From: CAWALV01 sp963782965
GTDB taxonomy: Bacteria > Actinomycetota > Actinomycetes > Acidothermales > Acidothermaceae
NCBI GenBank assembly: GCA_963782965.1
Contig: CAWALV010000006.1
Coordinates: 62,001-126,000, forward strand
Direction: 5' to 3'
Length of the DNA: 64,000 nt
Shown: positions 8,566-16,618 of the stretch, piece after piece
Position numbering within the stretch: the stretch's first letter is position 1
Layout: every line of letters starts with the position of its first letter
The notes under the pieces: generated by a model
The model's input: only the letters and a program-made list of their open reading frames with translations
Databases searched by the model: none
What the model was told of the DNA's origin: nothing
Position numbers and translations under genes: made by a program

Positions 8566-9519
8566 CTACCAGGTGGCCGCGAGCGACTCCGCCTCGGTGA
8601 CAGGGTCGTGCACCAGGTGGCGGGCGCCGATCGCTTCGGCCAGCCTTTCCGGAACGCCTGAGCCTCCGAGCGCGAGCGGCACGCGTTGCGCCAGGGTGCG
8701 AAGCGCACGACGGTGCGACCCCAAGGTGCCGGGCAGCGTGGCAGAGACGACGACGAGGTCCGGGCGGGCGGCTTCGACGGCCGCTGCGAGATCGGCCAGC
8801 GGCGTGCTCGGCCCGAGGTAGTCGATGCGCCAGCCATTGCGGTGCAAGGTGATGCCGAACATCATGAGCGCGAGCTCGTGCTGGTCGCCGGGCGCGCAGG
8901 CCAGCAGCGCACGCGGCCCGTACCCGCTACCCCAGTCGCGCGCGAGCCCGGCGATGCGCCCGCGCAGCAGGTTGCTTGCGAAGTGTTCCTGCGCCACGTT
9001 GACGTCGCCTCGTTCCCAGCGCTCGCCGAGCTCGGCGAGGTAGGGCACGAGGACGTCGCGCAGCACCGTCGGCAGCGACAGCTCGGCCAGCATCCGATCG
9101 AAGAGCGCCTGCGCGCCGGGTTCGTCGAAGGCGTCGAGGCAGCTGCCGAGCAGGCGCCGCAACGCCTGCGGGTCGGCGGCGTCCGGCGGCGTCTGCGACC
9201 CCGCGGTCGAGCTCTGCAAACCGGCGCCGGCGGAGGGCGGATTGCCGGGCGCCCGCCCAATGCTGCTCGGATTGCCCACGGTCTCGGTAAGGACGCTGCG
9301 CGCGGCTTGCGCGGCCGACAGCCCGGCGGCCATGTGCTCCTGCATGCGGAGCACCCGCCATTCGTCGCCGCTCGAGTACAGCCGGAAACCGCCGGCGGAG
9401 CGCATGGGGCGGAGCAGCCCGTAGCGCATCTCCCATGCGCGCAGCACGTGCTCGCTGACGCCGACGCGTCGCGCGAGCTCTCCGATGCGCAGCCGCGGCA
9501 GGTCCTGGGCGCTCACCAT
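8566..9519 (-). CDS. carH: CarH/LitR-type B12-dependent photoreceptor transcriptional repressor
   Basis: A 317-residue regulator. Residues 8-75 are a MerR-type winged helix (IGELARRVGVSEHVLRAWE), 80-115 a Gly/Ser/Pro-rich linker, 120-195 a four-helix B12-cap domain and 200-317 a Rossmann-like cobalamin-binding domain. The cap has the CarH signature W-x9-EH (Trp168, Glu178, His179). His214 in GDQHELA is the lower cobalt ligand, 35 residues after His179, the same spacing as His142/His177 in Thermus CarH. In the dark such proteins bind adenosylcobalamin, form tetramers and repress; light breaks them apart. The residue after Trp168 is Glu, not the His that caps cobalt after illumination in Thermus CarH. 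The gene lacks a ribosome site and may be leaderless. Confidence 0.92.
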   Translation of the reverse strand: MVSAQDLPRLRIGELARRVGVSEHVLRAWEMRYGLLRPMRSAGGFRLYSSGDEWRVLRMQEHMAAGLSAAQAARSVLTETVGNPSSIGRAPGNPPSAGAGLQSSTAGSQTPPDAADPQALRRLLGSCLDAFDEPGAQALFDRMLAELSLPTVLRDVLVPYLAELGERWERGDVNVAQEHFASNLLRGRIAGLARDWGSGYGPRALLACAPGDQHELALMMFGITLHRNGWRIDYLGPSTPLADLAAAVEAARPDLVVVSATLPGTLGSHRRALRTLAQRVPLALGGSGVPERLAEAIGARHLVHDPVTEAESLAATW

Positions 9520-9528
9520 GCCGAAAGT

Positions 9529-9572
9529 GTAACAGCTCCTAGACAGAAGTTTGACAATCCCTCGACAGGCAA
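9529..9572. promoter_or_regulatory. Four 11-bp direct repeats, probable CarH operator
   Basis: Four head-to-tail 11-mers begin at 9529 (gtaACAgctcc), 9540 (taGACAgaagt), 9551 (ttGACAatccc) and 9562 (tcGACAggcaa). The ACA core recurs exactly every 11 bp, and the third copy is the -35 element of the rightward promoter. CarH tetramers are known to bind tandem 11-bp repeats across a -35 box, so this is very likely the operator. It starts 10 bp from the carH start codon and would also cover the carH promoter. Confidence 0.72.
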
Positions 9573-9579
9573 CTTAACG
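9551..9579 (+). promoter_or_regulatory. Promoter of the light-inducible lipid operon
   Basis: A consensus -35 TTGACA (9551-9556) is followed after 17 bp by a weak -10, TTAACG (9574-9579). Initiation near 9586 would leave a leader of about 29 bases carrying AAGGAG (9599-9604) before the ATG at 9615. On the opposite strand TACACT (complement of 9526-9531) could be the -10 of a leaderless carH transcript. Confidence 0.6.
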
Positions 9580-9614
9580 TGTCGGGAACAGCGCCACGAA
9601 GGAGAAGCAGCGAA

Positions 9615-10910
9615 ATGACCTCGAACATGACCGATGTGCCTACCGGCCGGCGGCCGAGCGTCGCCGTCGTCGGTGCCGGGGTGTCGGGGCTGACCGCTGC
9701 CTACCTGCTCTCTCGCACGCACCGCGTCGCCCTCTTCGAGGCGGCGCCGCGCACCGGCGGCCACGCCGAGACGCACGACGTAGTCGACGTGACGGGTGCG
9801 AAGCACGCGGTCGACAGCGGCTTCATCGTGCACAACGACCGCACGTATCCGCTCCTGCGTCGGTTGTTCCGCGAGCTCGAGGTCCCGGTGCGCCGCACCG
9901 AGATGAGCATGAGCGTGTCCTGCGAGGAGTGCGGCCTCGAATACTCGGGCGGCCGCGGCGCGAAAGGCGCGGTTGAGCAGCTCGGCCGTCTGCGAAGCAA
10001 GCGCTTCCGCCGGCTGCTGATGGACACCCGCCGCTTCCACGCCCGGGCCGCCGACTTCTTGAAGGCGACGGACGACGACGATCTGACCACGTTCGGCGAG
10101 TTCCTCAGCGAACACGGGTTCAGCGAGCACTTCGTCAGCCATTACGCGGTCGCGCTGGTGTCGTGCGTGTGGTCGACCGGTCGTGCACTCGTGCTGGAGT
10201 ACCCGGCGCGCTACCTGTTCCGCTTCCTCGACCAGCACGGGCTGCTGCGCTTCAGTGGTGCGCCGCAGTGGTACACGGTCGTCGGGGGATCGCGTACCTA
10301 CGTGGAGCGAGTCTGCGCGCTGCTTGCCGATGTGCGCACCGAGCGCGCGGTCACCGACATTCGACGCGGTGAGGCAGGCGTGTACGTGACAGACGTAGCC
10401 GGTGTCACGACGACTGTCGACCGGGTGGTGATCGCGTCGCATGCCGATCAGGCACTCGCGATGCTGGCCGATCCGACCGACGACGAGGTGAGCGTTCTCA
10501 AGCAGTTCACCTACTCCGAGAACGCCACCGTGCTGCATACCGACCGCTCCTTGTTGCCGAGGTCGCCGGCAACGCGCGCATCCTGGAACTACCGCATGCG
10601 TTCCTGTGCGCGCAGTGACGAGCCGGTCGCCGTCACCTACTGGATGAACCGGCTGCAGGGCCTGGACTCCCCGCAAGACTTCCTCGTCACGCTCAACGAC
10701 GGTGAGCGCATCGAGCCTGAGTCGGTCGTCGCCACCATGCGCTACGAGCACCCGGTGTACACCCCCGAGGCGGTTGGCGCTCAGGCGCGTCTCGCCGACC
10801 TCGCCGGCGAGCGCACCGCGTACGCGGGCGCCTACCACGGTTGGGGTTTCCACGAAGACGGCTGCCGCTCGGGTGTCGCAGCCGCGCGTCACTTCGGGGT
10901 CGAGTGGTGA
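9615..10910 (+). CDS. FAD-dependent amine-oxidase-type oxidoreductase of the CarH/LitR lipid cluster
   Basis: 431 residues, using the ATG at 9615 because it follows AAGGAG at ten bases; a GTG at 9579 lies inside the promoter. The N-terminus has VAVVGAGVSGLTAAYLL and a Glu-ending second strand (ALFEAAPRTGGHAETHD), typical of the NAD/FAD monoamine-oxidase fold. The C-terminus has AYAGAYHGWGFHEDG, which contacts FAD. Homologous flavoproteins occur beside DUF1365 and cyclopropane-synthase-like genes in LitR and ChrR regulons, where members of this set act on membrane fatty acids (including furan fatty acid formation in Rhodobacter, from memory). It is the first gene of the operon. Confidence 0.88.
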   Translation: MTSNMTDVPTGRRPSVAVVGAGVSGLTAAYLLSRTHRVALFEAAPRTGGHAETHDVVDVTGAKHAVDSGFIVHNDRTYPLLRRLFRELEVPVRRTEMSMSVSCEECGLEYSGGRGAKGAVEQLGRLRSKRFRRLLMDTRRFHARAADFLKATDDDDLTTFGEFLSEHGFSEHFVSHYAVALVSCVWSTGRALVLEYPARYLFRFLDQHGLLRFSGAPQWYTVVGGSRTYVERVCALLADVRTERAVTDIRRGEAGVYVTDVAGVTTTVDRVVIASHADQALAMLADPTDDEVSVLKQFTYSENATVLHTDRSLLPRSPATRASWNYRMRSCARSDEPVAVTYWMNRLQGLDSPQDFLVTLNDGERIEPESVVATMRYEHPVYTPEAVGAQARLADLAGERTAYAGAYHGWGFHEDGCRSGVAAARHFGVEW

Positions 10911-11752
10911 GCATGGCGACCCTCACCGCGACCTCGACGCCGGCGGCGGCGGGGTTCCCCGGCCCGTCGCGGCCGGCACCCACGAGCCTCGAACCGTCGA
11001 TCAAGCTGCCCGCCCTGCCCGCGCTGGTCGTGGGCCGGGTGGCGCACCGGCGGAGGTCGCCGGTGGCCCACGCATTCGCCCACACCGCGCTCTACTGGCT
11101 GGTCGACCTCGACGGGCTACCGCACTTGCCCTGGTATCTGCGGCCCCTGGCCCAGCTTCGCAGCGCCGACCATCTCGGTGACCCAGCACTGCCACTCAAG
11201 GCCAACGTCGAGAGTTATCTCGCGCAACGAGGTATCGACCTCGGCGAGGGCGGGCGCGTCGTCATGCTTTCGGGCGCGCGGCAGCTCGGCTACGTCTTCA
11301 ACCCGATCTCGGTGTTCTGGTGCTTCGACAGCGCGGGTGCCCTGGCGTGCGTGGTCGCCGAGGTGCACAACACCTACGGCGGCCGGCACGCGTACTTCCT
11401 GCAGCCGGGTGCCGATGGTCGCGCCCGAGCCGACAAGGCGCTGTACGTCTCCCCGTTCTTCGACGTCAGCGGCAGCTACGACATGCAGTTCGCCTTGCGC
11501 GACGACGCCGTGTTCGTCGCCGTCAGGCTACTGCTCGATGATGCGGTGGCCTTTCGCGCGAGCTTGCACGGTCGGCTCCGGCCGGCGACCCGCCGCGGCG
11601 TCGTGTGGAGCGTCTTGCGCTACCCGCTCTCGGCCTGGCGGGTGCCGGTACTGATCCGCCTTCACGGCGTCTGGTTGTGGTTGCGTCGGGTGCCCGTCCA
11701 GCAGCGACGCAGAACTGACAACACCGATGTGACGAGGGGGCGTTCCGCATGA
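10907..11752 (+). CDS. DUF1365 family protein
   Basis: About 281 residues from the GTG at 10907 that overlaps the upstream stop; the ATG at 10913 is an equally possible start. The family landmarks are present: VGRVAHRRRSPVAHAF near the N-terminus, WYLRPLA, and the signature GYVFNPISVFWCF near residue 130, followed by EVHNTYGGRHAYFL and KALYVSPFFDVSG. DUF1365 proteins have no settled biochemical role but are almost always found between an FAD oxidoreductase and a cyclopropane-fatty-acid-synthase-like enzyme, as here, implying a role in lipid modification. The stop overlaps the next start (ATGA). Confidence 0.92.
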   Translation: MSMATLTATSTPAAAGFPGPSRPAPTSLEPSIKLPALPALVVGRVAHRRRSPVAHAFAHTALYWLVDLDGLPHLPWYLRPLAQLRSADHLGDPALPLKANVESYLAQRGIDLGEGGRVVMLSGARQLGYVFNPISVFWCFDSAGALACVVAEVHNTYGGRHAYFLQPGADGRARADKALYVSPFFDVSGSYDMQFALRDDAVFVAVRLLLDDAVAFRASLHGRLRPATRRGVVWSVLRYPLSAWRVPVLIRLHGVWLWLRRVPVQQRRRTDNTDVTRGRSA

Positions 11753-13002
11753 GCCTGTCGAATGCGATGCCGTGGTTGGGCGTGGCGGGCGCACGACACT
11801 CGCTGGCCCGGTCGGCGATTGCGAGGCGCATCTTCGAGCACGCCGCAGCGCAGGTGCCGGTGCAGGTGCGTTACCCCGACGGTCGCCTGCTGGGCCGCGG
11901 CGAGCCCGGGTCGCCCGTGATGGAGGTCGTGCGCCCCAAAGCGCTGTTCAATCGGCTGGGCCACGACGCCAACATCGGGTTCGGAGAGGCGTACATGGCC
12001 GGGGACTGGCGGTCGGCTGCCGGCACCGACCTGGCCGAGCTCCTCACCCCGTTCGCGCAACGGTTGAGCGCGCTGGTGCCGGCGAAGCTGCAGAGGCTGC
12101 GCGCTCTTGCAATGCGGCCGGCCCCGCACGAGCAGCGCAACACCCTTGCCGGCGCACGCGCGAACATCTCGGCGCACTACGACCTGGGCAACGAGATGTT
12201 CGCCGCATTCCTCGACCCGACGATGAGCTACTCCGCGGCACTCTTTCCTGACCCGCATGCGCCTGCCGGCGCGCTCGCACCTCAAGCGCTGGAGGCTGCG
12301 CAGCTGCGCAAGATCGACCGCGCACTCGATCTTGCGGGCGTCAGGCGGGGCAGCAGGATGCTCGAGATCGGCACCGGGTGGGGCGCGCTCGCCGTCCGCG
12401 CCGCACAGCGCGGGGCGGACGTCACCACGATCACGCTGTCTCAGGAACAGGCGTCGCTGGCAGGCGGGCGCGCCGCCGCCGCGGGCGTGTCTGATCTCGT
12501 GCACGTGCGCCTGGCCGACTACCGCGAGATCGGCGGCGAGTACGACTCGATCGTCAGCGTCGAGATGATCGAAGCGGTGGGCGAGGCGTACTGGCCGGCG
12601 TACTTCGGCGCGCTCGAGAGGCTGCTGGCTCCCGGCGGCAGCGTGGCGTTGCAGTCGATCACGATGTCGCACGACCGGATGCTCGCGACCCGGAACAACT
12701 ACAGCTGGATCCACAAGTACATCTTCCCGGGCGGCATCATTCCCTCGATCAGGGCGATCGAGGAGAATCTCGCCGCCCACACGCAGCTGCGCGTGACCGA
12801 TCGCCACGACATGGGCAAGCACTACGCGCTGACGCTGAAGCTGTGGCGCGAGAACTTCTTGCGCAACTGGCCGCGGCTGCACGGCACCGGCCACGACGAG
12901 ACCTTTCGCCGGATGTGGGAGTTCTATCTCGGCTATTGCGAGGCGGGCTTTCGCAGCGGCTACCTCGACGTCAGCCAGCTTCAGTTGAGGAGGAGCACGT
13001 GA
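11749..13002 (+). CDS. Cyclopropane-fatty-acyl-phospholipid synthase-like SAM methyltransferase
   Basis: A 417-residue protein of the Cfa/MMA-synthase family. After an N-terminal domain of about 130 residues come the substrate segment YDLGNEMFAAFLDPTMSYS, the SAM motif LEIGTGWGALAVRAA near residue 205, and SVEMIEAVGEAYWPAYF, then the conserved HKYIFPGG. Such enzymes methylate or cyclopropanate unsaturated acyl chains within phospholipids, using SAM. Within this operon the flavoprotein, DUF1365 and this enzyme form a conserved lipid-tailoring set. It overlaps both neighbours by four bases. Confidence 0.93.
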   Translation: MSLSNAMPWLGVAGARHSLARSAIARRIFEHAAAQVPVQVRYPDGRLLGRGEPGSPVMEVVRPKALFNRLGHDANIGFGEAYMAGDWRSAAGTDLAELLTPFAQRLSALVPAKLQRLRALAMRPAPHEQRNTLAGARANISAHYDLGNEMFAAFLDPTMSYSAALFPDPHAPAGALAPQALEAAQLRKIDRALDLAGVRRGSRMLEIGTGWGALAVRAAQRGADVTTITLSQEQASLAGGRAAAAGVSDLVHVRLADYREIGGEYDSIVSVEMIEAVGEAYWPAYFGALERLLAPGGSVALQSITMSHDRMLATRNNYSWIHKYIFPGGIIPSIRAIEENLAAHTQLRVTDRHDMGKHYALTLKLWRENFLRNWPRLHGTGHDETFRRMWEFYLGYCEAGFRSGYLDVSQLQLRRST

Positions 13003-13772
13003 AGGTCGACACATCGACGGCCTGGATCGTCGGCGCCTCGAGTGGCATCGGTGCGGCGGTGGCGGAGGAACTCGCGCGCCGCGGCGCCAGGGTCGCCATC
13101 TCGGCCCGCCGAGAGGAAGAGCTGCAGAAGGTGTCGGCAGGACGCATGCTGGTCGCACCACTCGACGTCACAGATGCGAAGGCTGTCGCCGCCGCCGCAG
13201 ACCGCGTTCGCGGCGAGTTCGGCCGGCTCGACCTGGTGGTCAGTTCCGCAGGTTACTGGAAGCAGCTCGACCCGCGCGCGTGGGACGTCGAGTTGGTGAG
13301 CCGGCACTTCGCGGTGAACGTCACCGGCACCAGCAACGTGATCGGCGCAGTCCTTCCCGACATGCTCGCGCGCGGGCAAGGCACCATCGCAGGTATCGCT
13401 TCGGTCGCGGGCTTCCGAGGGATGCCCGGTGCGGCCGCGTACGGCTCGACGAAGGCCGCGCTGATCAACATGCTCGAATCGTTGCGGGTGCAGGTTCGCC
13501 CTCGCGGGGTGAACGTGACGACCGTGTGCCCCGGGTTCGTGGAGACCGGCCTCGTCGAGGACAACGACTTTCGGATGCCGTTCATGGTCTCGGCAGCCGA
13601 AGCCGCCCGGGCCATCTGCGACGGCATAGAACGCGACAAGCAACAGATCACCTTCCCGTGGCAGATGGCGACGCTTGCGAAGGCGGCTCGCTACATACCC
13701 GTGCAGGCCTGGACGGCGTTGTGGGCGCGGCCGATGGCCCGCTCGATGCGCACCGACCCTAGCGGGCCCTAG
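12999..13772 (+). CDS. SDR family NAD(P)-dependent oxidoreductase
   Basis: A 257-residue classical short-chain dehydrogenase. The start is the GTG at 12999, which overlaps the previous stop and follows GAGGAGG (12988-12993). Rossmann motif VGASSGIG, then SSAGYW in place of the usual NNAG, the catalytic Ser (IASVAGF) and the YGSTK active-site Tyr/Lys pair near residues 148-152, ending with TVCPGFVETG. SDRs of this type accompany FAD-oxidoreductase/DUF1365/Cfa clusters. The substrate is unknown, presumably an oxidised lipid intermediate. Confidence 0.9.
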   Translation: MKVDTSTAWIVGASSGIGAAVAEELARRGARVAISARREEELQKVSAGRMLVAPLDVTDAKAVAAAADRVRGEFGRLDLVVSSAGYWKQLDPRAWDVELVSRHFAVNVTGTSNVIGAVLPDMLARGQGTIAGIASVAGFRGMPGAAAYGSTKAALINMLESLRVQVRPRGVNVTTVCPGFVETGLVEDNDFRMPFMVSAAEAARAICDGIERDKQQITFPWQMATLAKAARYIPVQAWTALWARPMARSMRTDPSGP

Positions 13773-13794
13773 CTGGCGAGAGAACGGAAGAACG

Positions 13795-14223
13795 ATGCAG
13801 ATACGCCGTACCGTGCTGGTCGACAAGCCGCTGAGCACGGTCTTCGACTACCTCTCCGACTTCACGACGACGACGCAGTGGGACCCGAACACGGTCATCA
13901 CGACGCGAGCCAGTGGTACCGGGGTCGTGGGGACGACGTACGTCAACACCTCCCGATTCCGCGACAGGCAGACGCAACTGCACTACGTCGTCCAGGACTA
14001 CGAGCCCTACCGGATCGTGCGACTGCGGGGCGAGAACGCGACCCTGACCGCGACCGACACCATCGCGTTCGACCGGATCGACGGCCTGACCCGCGTCACT
14101 TACACTGCGCGCTTCGAGCTCAAGGGTGTCTGGCGTCTCGCCGCCCCTCTGATCCGCGGCGCGGTACGCGAACTCGGCGACACCGCCGCCGCCGGCATGA
14201 AGGCGGCTCTCGAAGCGCTGTAG
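13795..14223 (+). CDS. SRPBCC family protein
   Basis: A 142-residue START/Bet v1-like (SRPBCC) protein; the ATG at 13795 follows GGAAG. It begins MQIRRTVLVDKPLSTVFDYL, the usual first strand and helix of the fold, includes YEPYRIVRLRGEN and ends with two amphipathic helices. SRPBCC proteins bind hydrophobic ligands, so carriage of a lipid product fits its place as the last gene of the light-controlled operon. The gap of 22 bp from the SDR suggests co-transcription. Confidence 0.85.
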   Translation: MQIRRTVLVDKPLSTVFDYLSDFTTTTQWDPNTVITTRASGTGVVGTTYVNTSRFRDRQTQLHYVVQDYEPYRIVRLRGENATLTATDTIAFDRIDGLTRVTYTARFELKGVWRLAAPLIRGAVRELGDTAAAGMKAALEAL

Positions 14224-14276
14224 CGACGGCTGGCTGATGCGCTCCTGCTAACGTCCGGTTGACCGGAGGGAGGGCG

Positions 14277-15737
14277 ATGCGCAACCAGGTGCAGCTCATC
14301 ACCTACGCCGACCGCCTGGGCGGCACGATCGCGGGGCTTGCCGATCTGTTGCGCGGCCCGCTCGTCGGCCTGTTCGGCGGGGTGCACATGTTGCCGTTCT
14401 TCCACCCCTACGACGGGGCGGACGCCGGCTTCGACCCGGCCGACCATGCCCAGGTCGATCCACGCCTGGGCACCTGGGACGACGTCCGTGCACTGGCGCG
14501 TCACCACGACGTCATGGCCGACCTCATCGTCAACCACGTCTCGAGCGATTCCGACCGGTTCCGTGACGTGCTCGCTCGTGGTGAGGCATCGCCGTACGCC
14601 GACATGTTCCTCACCCTCGGCCGCGTCTTCGCCGGCGGCGCGACGGAGTCCGACCTGCTGCGCATCTTCCGGCCCCGGCCCGGGCTGCCGTTCACCCGGA
14701 TGCGTCTCGGCGACCGCGACCACTTCGTCTGGACGACGTTCACCGACCGGCAGATCGACATCGACGTGCGAAGCGTCGAAGGGGCCCGGTATCTGAAGTC
14801 GGTGCTGTCGGCGTTGGCCGATGGCGGCGTCACCGTCATCCGGCTCGACGCGGTCGGCTACGCGATCAAGACCCGCGGGACGACGTGCTTCATGACGCCG
14901 CAGACCTACGACTTCGTCGACGAGGTGACAGCGCAGGCACGCAGCCTCGGCGTCGAGGTTTTGGTCGAGGTGCACGGGAGCCACGGCATGCAGTTGGAGG
15001 TCGCGCGCCACGTCGACTGGGTGTACGACTTCGCGCTGCCGCCGCTCGTCTTGTATGCCCTCATTGCAGGCGATGCAGAACCACTGCGGCACTGGTTCGA
15101 CATCAGGCCGAACAACGCCGTGACCGTTCTCGACACCCACGACGGCATCGGCATCGTCGATGTCGCAGAAAGCTCGGGCGAGGCGGGGTTGCTCGGGCGG
15201 CCGGAGATCGGTCGCCTGGTCGAGACCATCCACGACAACTCCGGCGGCACGAGCCGACGCGCCACCGGTACGGCTGCCTCGAACGTCGACCTCTATCAGG
15301 TGAACTGCACGTACTACGACGCCCTCGGCCGCGACGATCGAAAGTACCTGCTGGCCCGGTTGATTCAATTCTTCACGCCGGGTGTGCCGCAGGTCTACTA
15401 CGTCGGCTTGTTGGCGGGCGTGAACGACATGGCGCTGCTTGCCCGCTCCGGCGTCGGGCGCGACGTCAATCGTCACTACTACCAGAGCGACGAGATCGCT
15501 GCCGCCCTCCAGCAATCGGTCGTGCGGCAGCTCCTCGCCTTGATCCGGTTCCGCAACAGCCATCCCGCGTTCGCCGGCGGCTTCAGTCACGACGTCATCG
15601 ACGGTCGCCTCTGCCTCCGCTGGCAAACCGAGGCCGAGCGCGCGGTGCTGCTCGCCGACCTCACGACTGCCAAGTTCGCGATCGACTTCACTCGCGACGG
15701 CGAGGTTCACACGGCGACTCACGCGTTCGAGTTGTGA
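14277..15737 (+). CDS. Sucrose phosphorylase family protein (GH13_18)
   Basis: 486 residues from the ATG at 14277, which follows GGAGGGAGG. The sequence tracks sucrose phosphorylases from end to end: QLITYADRLGG, HMLPFFHPYDGADAGFDP, RLDAVGYAIK with the nucleophile Asp191, LVEVHGSH with the acid/base Glu231, and VLDTHDGIG with Asp287. Enzymes of this subfamily convert sucrose and phosphate to glucose-1-phosphate and fructose. The residues after Glu231 (GSHGMQ) differ from the usual SYYKKQ, so a related acceptor specificity (for example glucosylglycerol or glucosylglycerate phosphorolysis) is possible. It is a separate gene, 53 bp after the lipid operon, with a long palindrome just after its stop. 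Confidence 0.9.
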   Translation: MRNQVQLITYADRLGGTIAGLADLLRGPLVGLFGGVHMLPFFHPYDGADAGFDPADHAQVDPRLGTWDDVRALARHHDVMADLIVNHVSSDSDRFRDVLARGEASPYADMFLTLGRVFAGGATESDLLRIFRPRPGLPFTRMRLGDRDHFVWTTFTDRQIDIDVRSVEGARYLKSVLSALADGGVTVIRLDAVGYAIKTRGTTCFMTPQTYDFVDEVTAQARSLGVEVLVEVHGSHGMQLEVARHVDWVYDFALPPLVLYALIAGDAEPLRHWFDIRPNNAVTVLDTHDGIGIVDVAESSGEAGLLGRPEIGRLVETIHDNSGGTSRRATGTAASNVDLYQVNCTYYDALGRDDRKYLLARLIQFFTPGVPQVYYVGLLAGVNDMALLARSGVGRDVNRHYYQSDEIAAALQQSVVRQLLALIRFRNSHPAFAGGFSHDVIDGRLCLRWQTEAERAVLLADLTTAKFAIDFTRDGEVHTATHAFEL

Positions 15738-15758
15738 GCGGCGGCGGCCGCCGCCGCT
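15737..15758 (+). terminator. GC palindrome after sucrose phosphorylase
   Basis: A perfect 22-bp palindrome, AGCGGCGGCGG followed by its complement, starts at the last base of the stop codon. There is no U-run, as is common for actinobacterial hairpin terminators. It probably ends the transcript before the next operon begins. Confidence 0.5.
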
Positions 15759-15883
15759 GACCCTGCCCTGCTGACCCCGCCGCGCTCACCGCCGTCCCTT
15801 CCGATCGAATGAGAGCTGGATCACAGGGCCGGCGGGACCATGGGCCGTATTCGGGCAGCGCGCGGCTGCCTAGCGTGCATGAC

Positions 15884-16618
15884 ATGCAGGGCATGCAGAA
15901 GAACGCGAACGGGTTGCTGACAGCGCGACAGGTGCAGCTCATGTTCGACGTCGACCGCTCGACGGTCTACCGGATGGCGGCGCAGGGCGCGTTGCCCGCC
16001 GTCAAGATCGGCCGGCAGTGGCGCTTTCCAGCGGAGAAGATCGAGCAGCTCGCCGACCGCGGCATGCCGGACGTCGCGCGGCAAGCCGGGGGCGCCCCGC
16101 TACCCCTCGCCCTTGCGGATGCCGTTGCCGAGGTGGCCGCTCAGCTGCTGGCCGTCACGGTGGTGGTCACCGACATGCAGGGTCGGCCGATCACCGGCGC
16201 TGCGAACGCGTGCCCACGGCTCTCCGCCGGAGCAGACGACGGAGCGTTCCTGGCTCGGTGTCTGGCCGAGTGGAAGGAACTCGCCGCGCAGGTCGATCTC
16301 GAGCCGCGCTTCCGGCTCGGCCCACTCGGCTTCGAGTGCGCACGAGCGTTTGTCCGCTCCGGAACCGCCCTGATCGCCATGGTGGTGGCCGGGGGGGTCG
16401 CGCCGGAAGGCGATGCGTCCGGCGACCTGCACCACCTCGACCCGGCACAGCGCAAATCCGTGCTGGCCGCCCTGCCGAAGATCGCAGCCACGTTGTCCAA
16501 CGCGGCGTCCGGGCGAGCATGCGCCGGGCACCCGCTCGACCTGGACCTGGCCCAGCTCCACACGACATCGACCCAAACGCGCGAACGTGCGCGTGCGCCC
16601 ATGGAGGTATCGCAATGA
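15884..16618 (+). CDS. Excisionase-type HTH regulator with PocR/GAF-like sensory domain
   Basis: 244 residues if the ATG at 15884 is used; an ATG at 15893 is also possible. Residues 10-60 form a MerR-like excisionase-type DNA-binding domain (TARQVQLMFDVDRSTVYRMA, then GRQWRFP). The rest, from about residue 80, looks like a PocR/GAF-like sensor: VVVTDMQGRPITGAAN, a Cys at ARCLAEW, another at FECARAF and AMVVAGGVAPEG. The three cysteines in the sensor could bind a metal, Fe-S cluster or persulfide. Its stop overlaps tusA, so it is the first gene of the sulfur operon and the likely local regulator. The sensor assignment is tentative. Confidence 0.78.
   Translation: MQGMQKNANGLLTARQVQLMFDVDRSTVYRMAAQGALPAVKIGRQWRFPAEKIEQLADRGMPDVARQAGGAPLPLALADAVAEVAAQLLAVTVVVTDMQGRPITGAANACPRLSAGADDGAFLARCLAEWKELAAQVDLEPRFRLGPLGFECARAFVRSGTALIAMVVAGGVAPEGDASGDLHHLDPAQRKSVLAALPKIAATLSNAASGRACAGHPLDLDLAQLHTTSTQTRERARAPMEVSQ

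Noticed and set aside
12843..12998. N-terminal extension of the SDR gene inside the Cfa-like gene
   Set aside because: The GTG at 12999 overlaps the stop and has GAGGAGG; the extension is shadow sequence.
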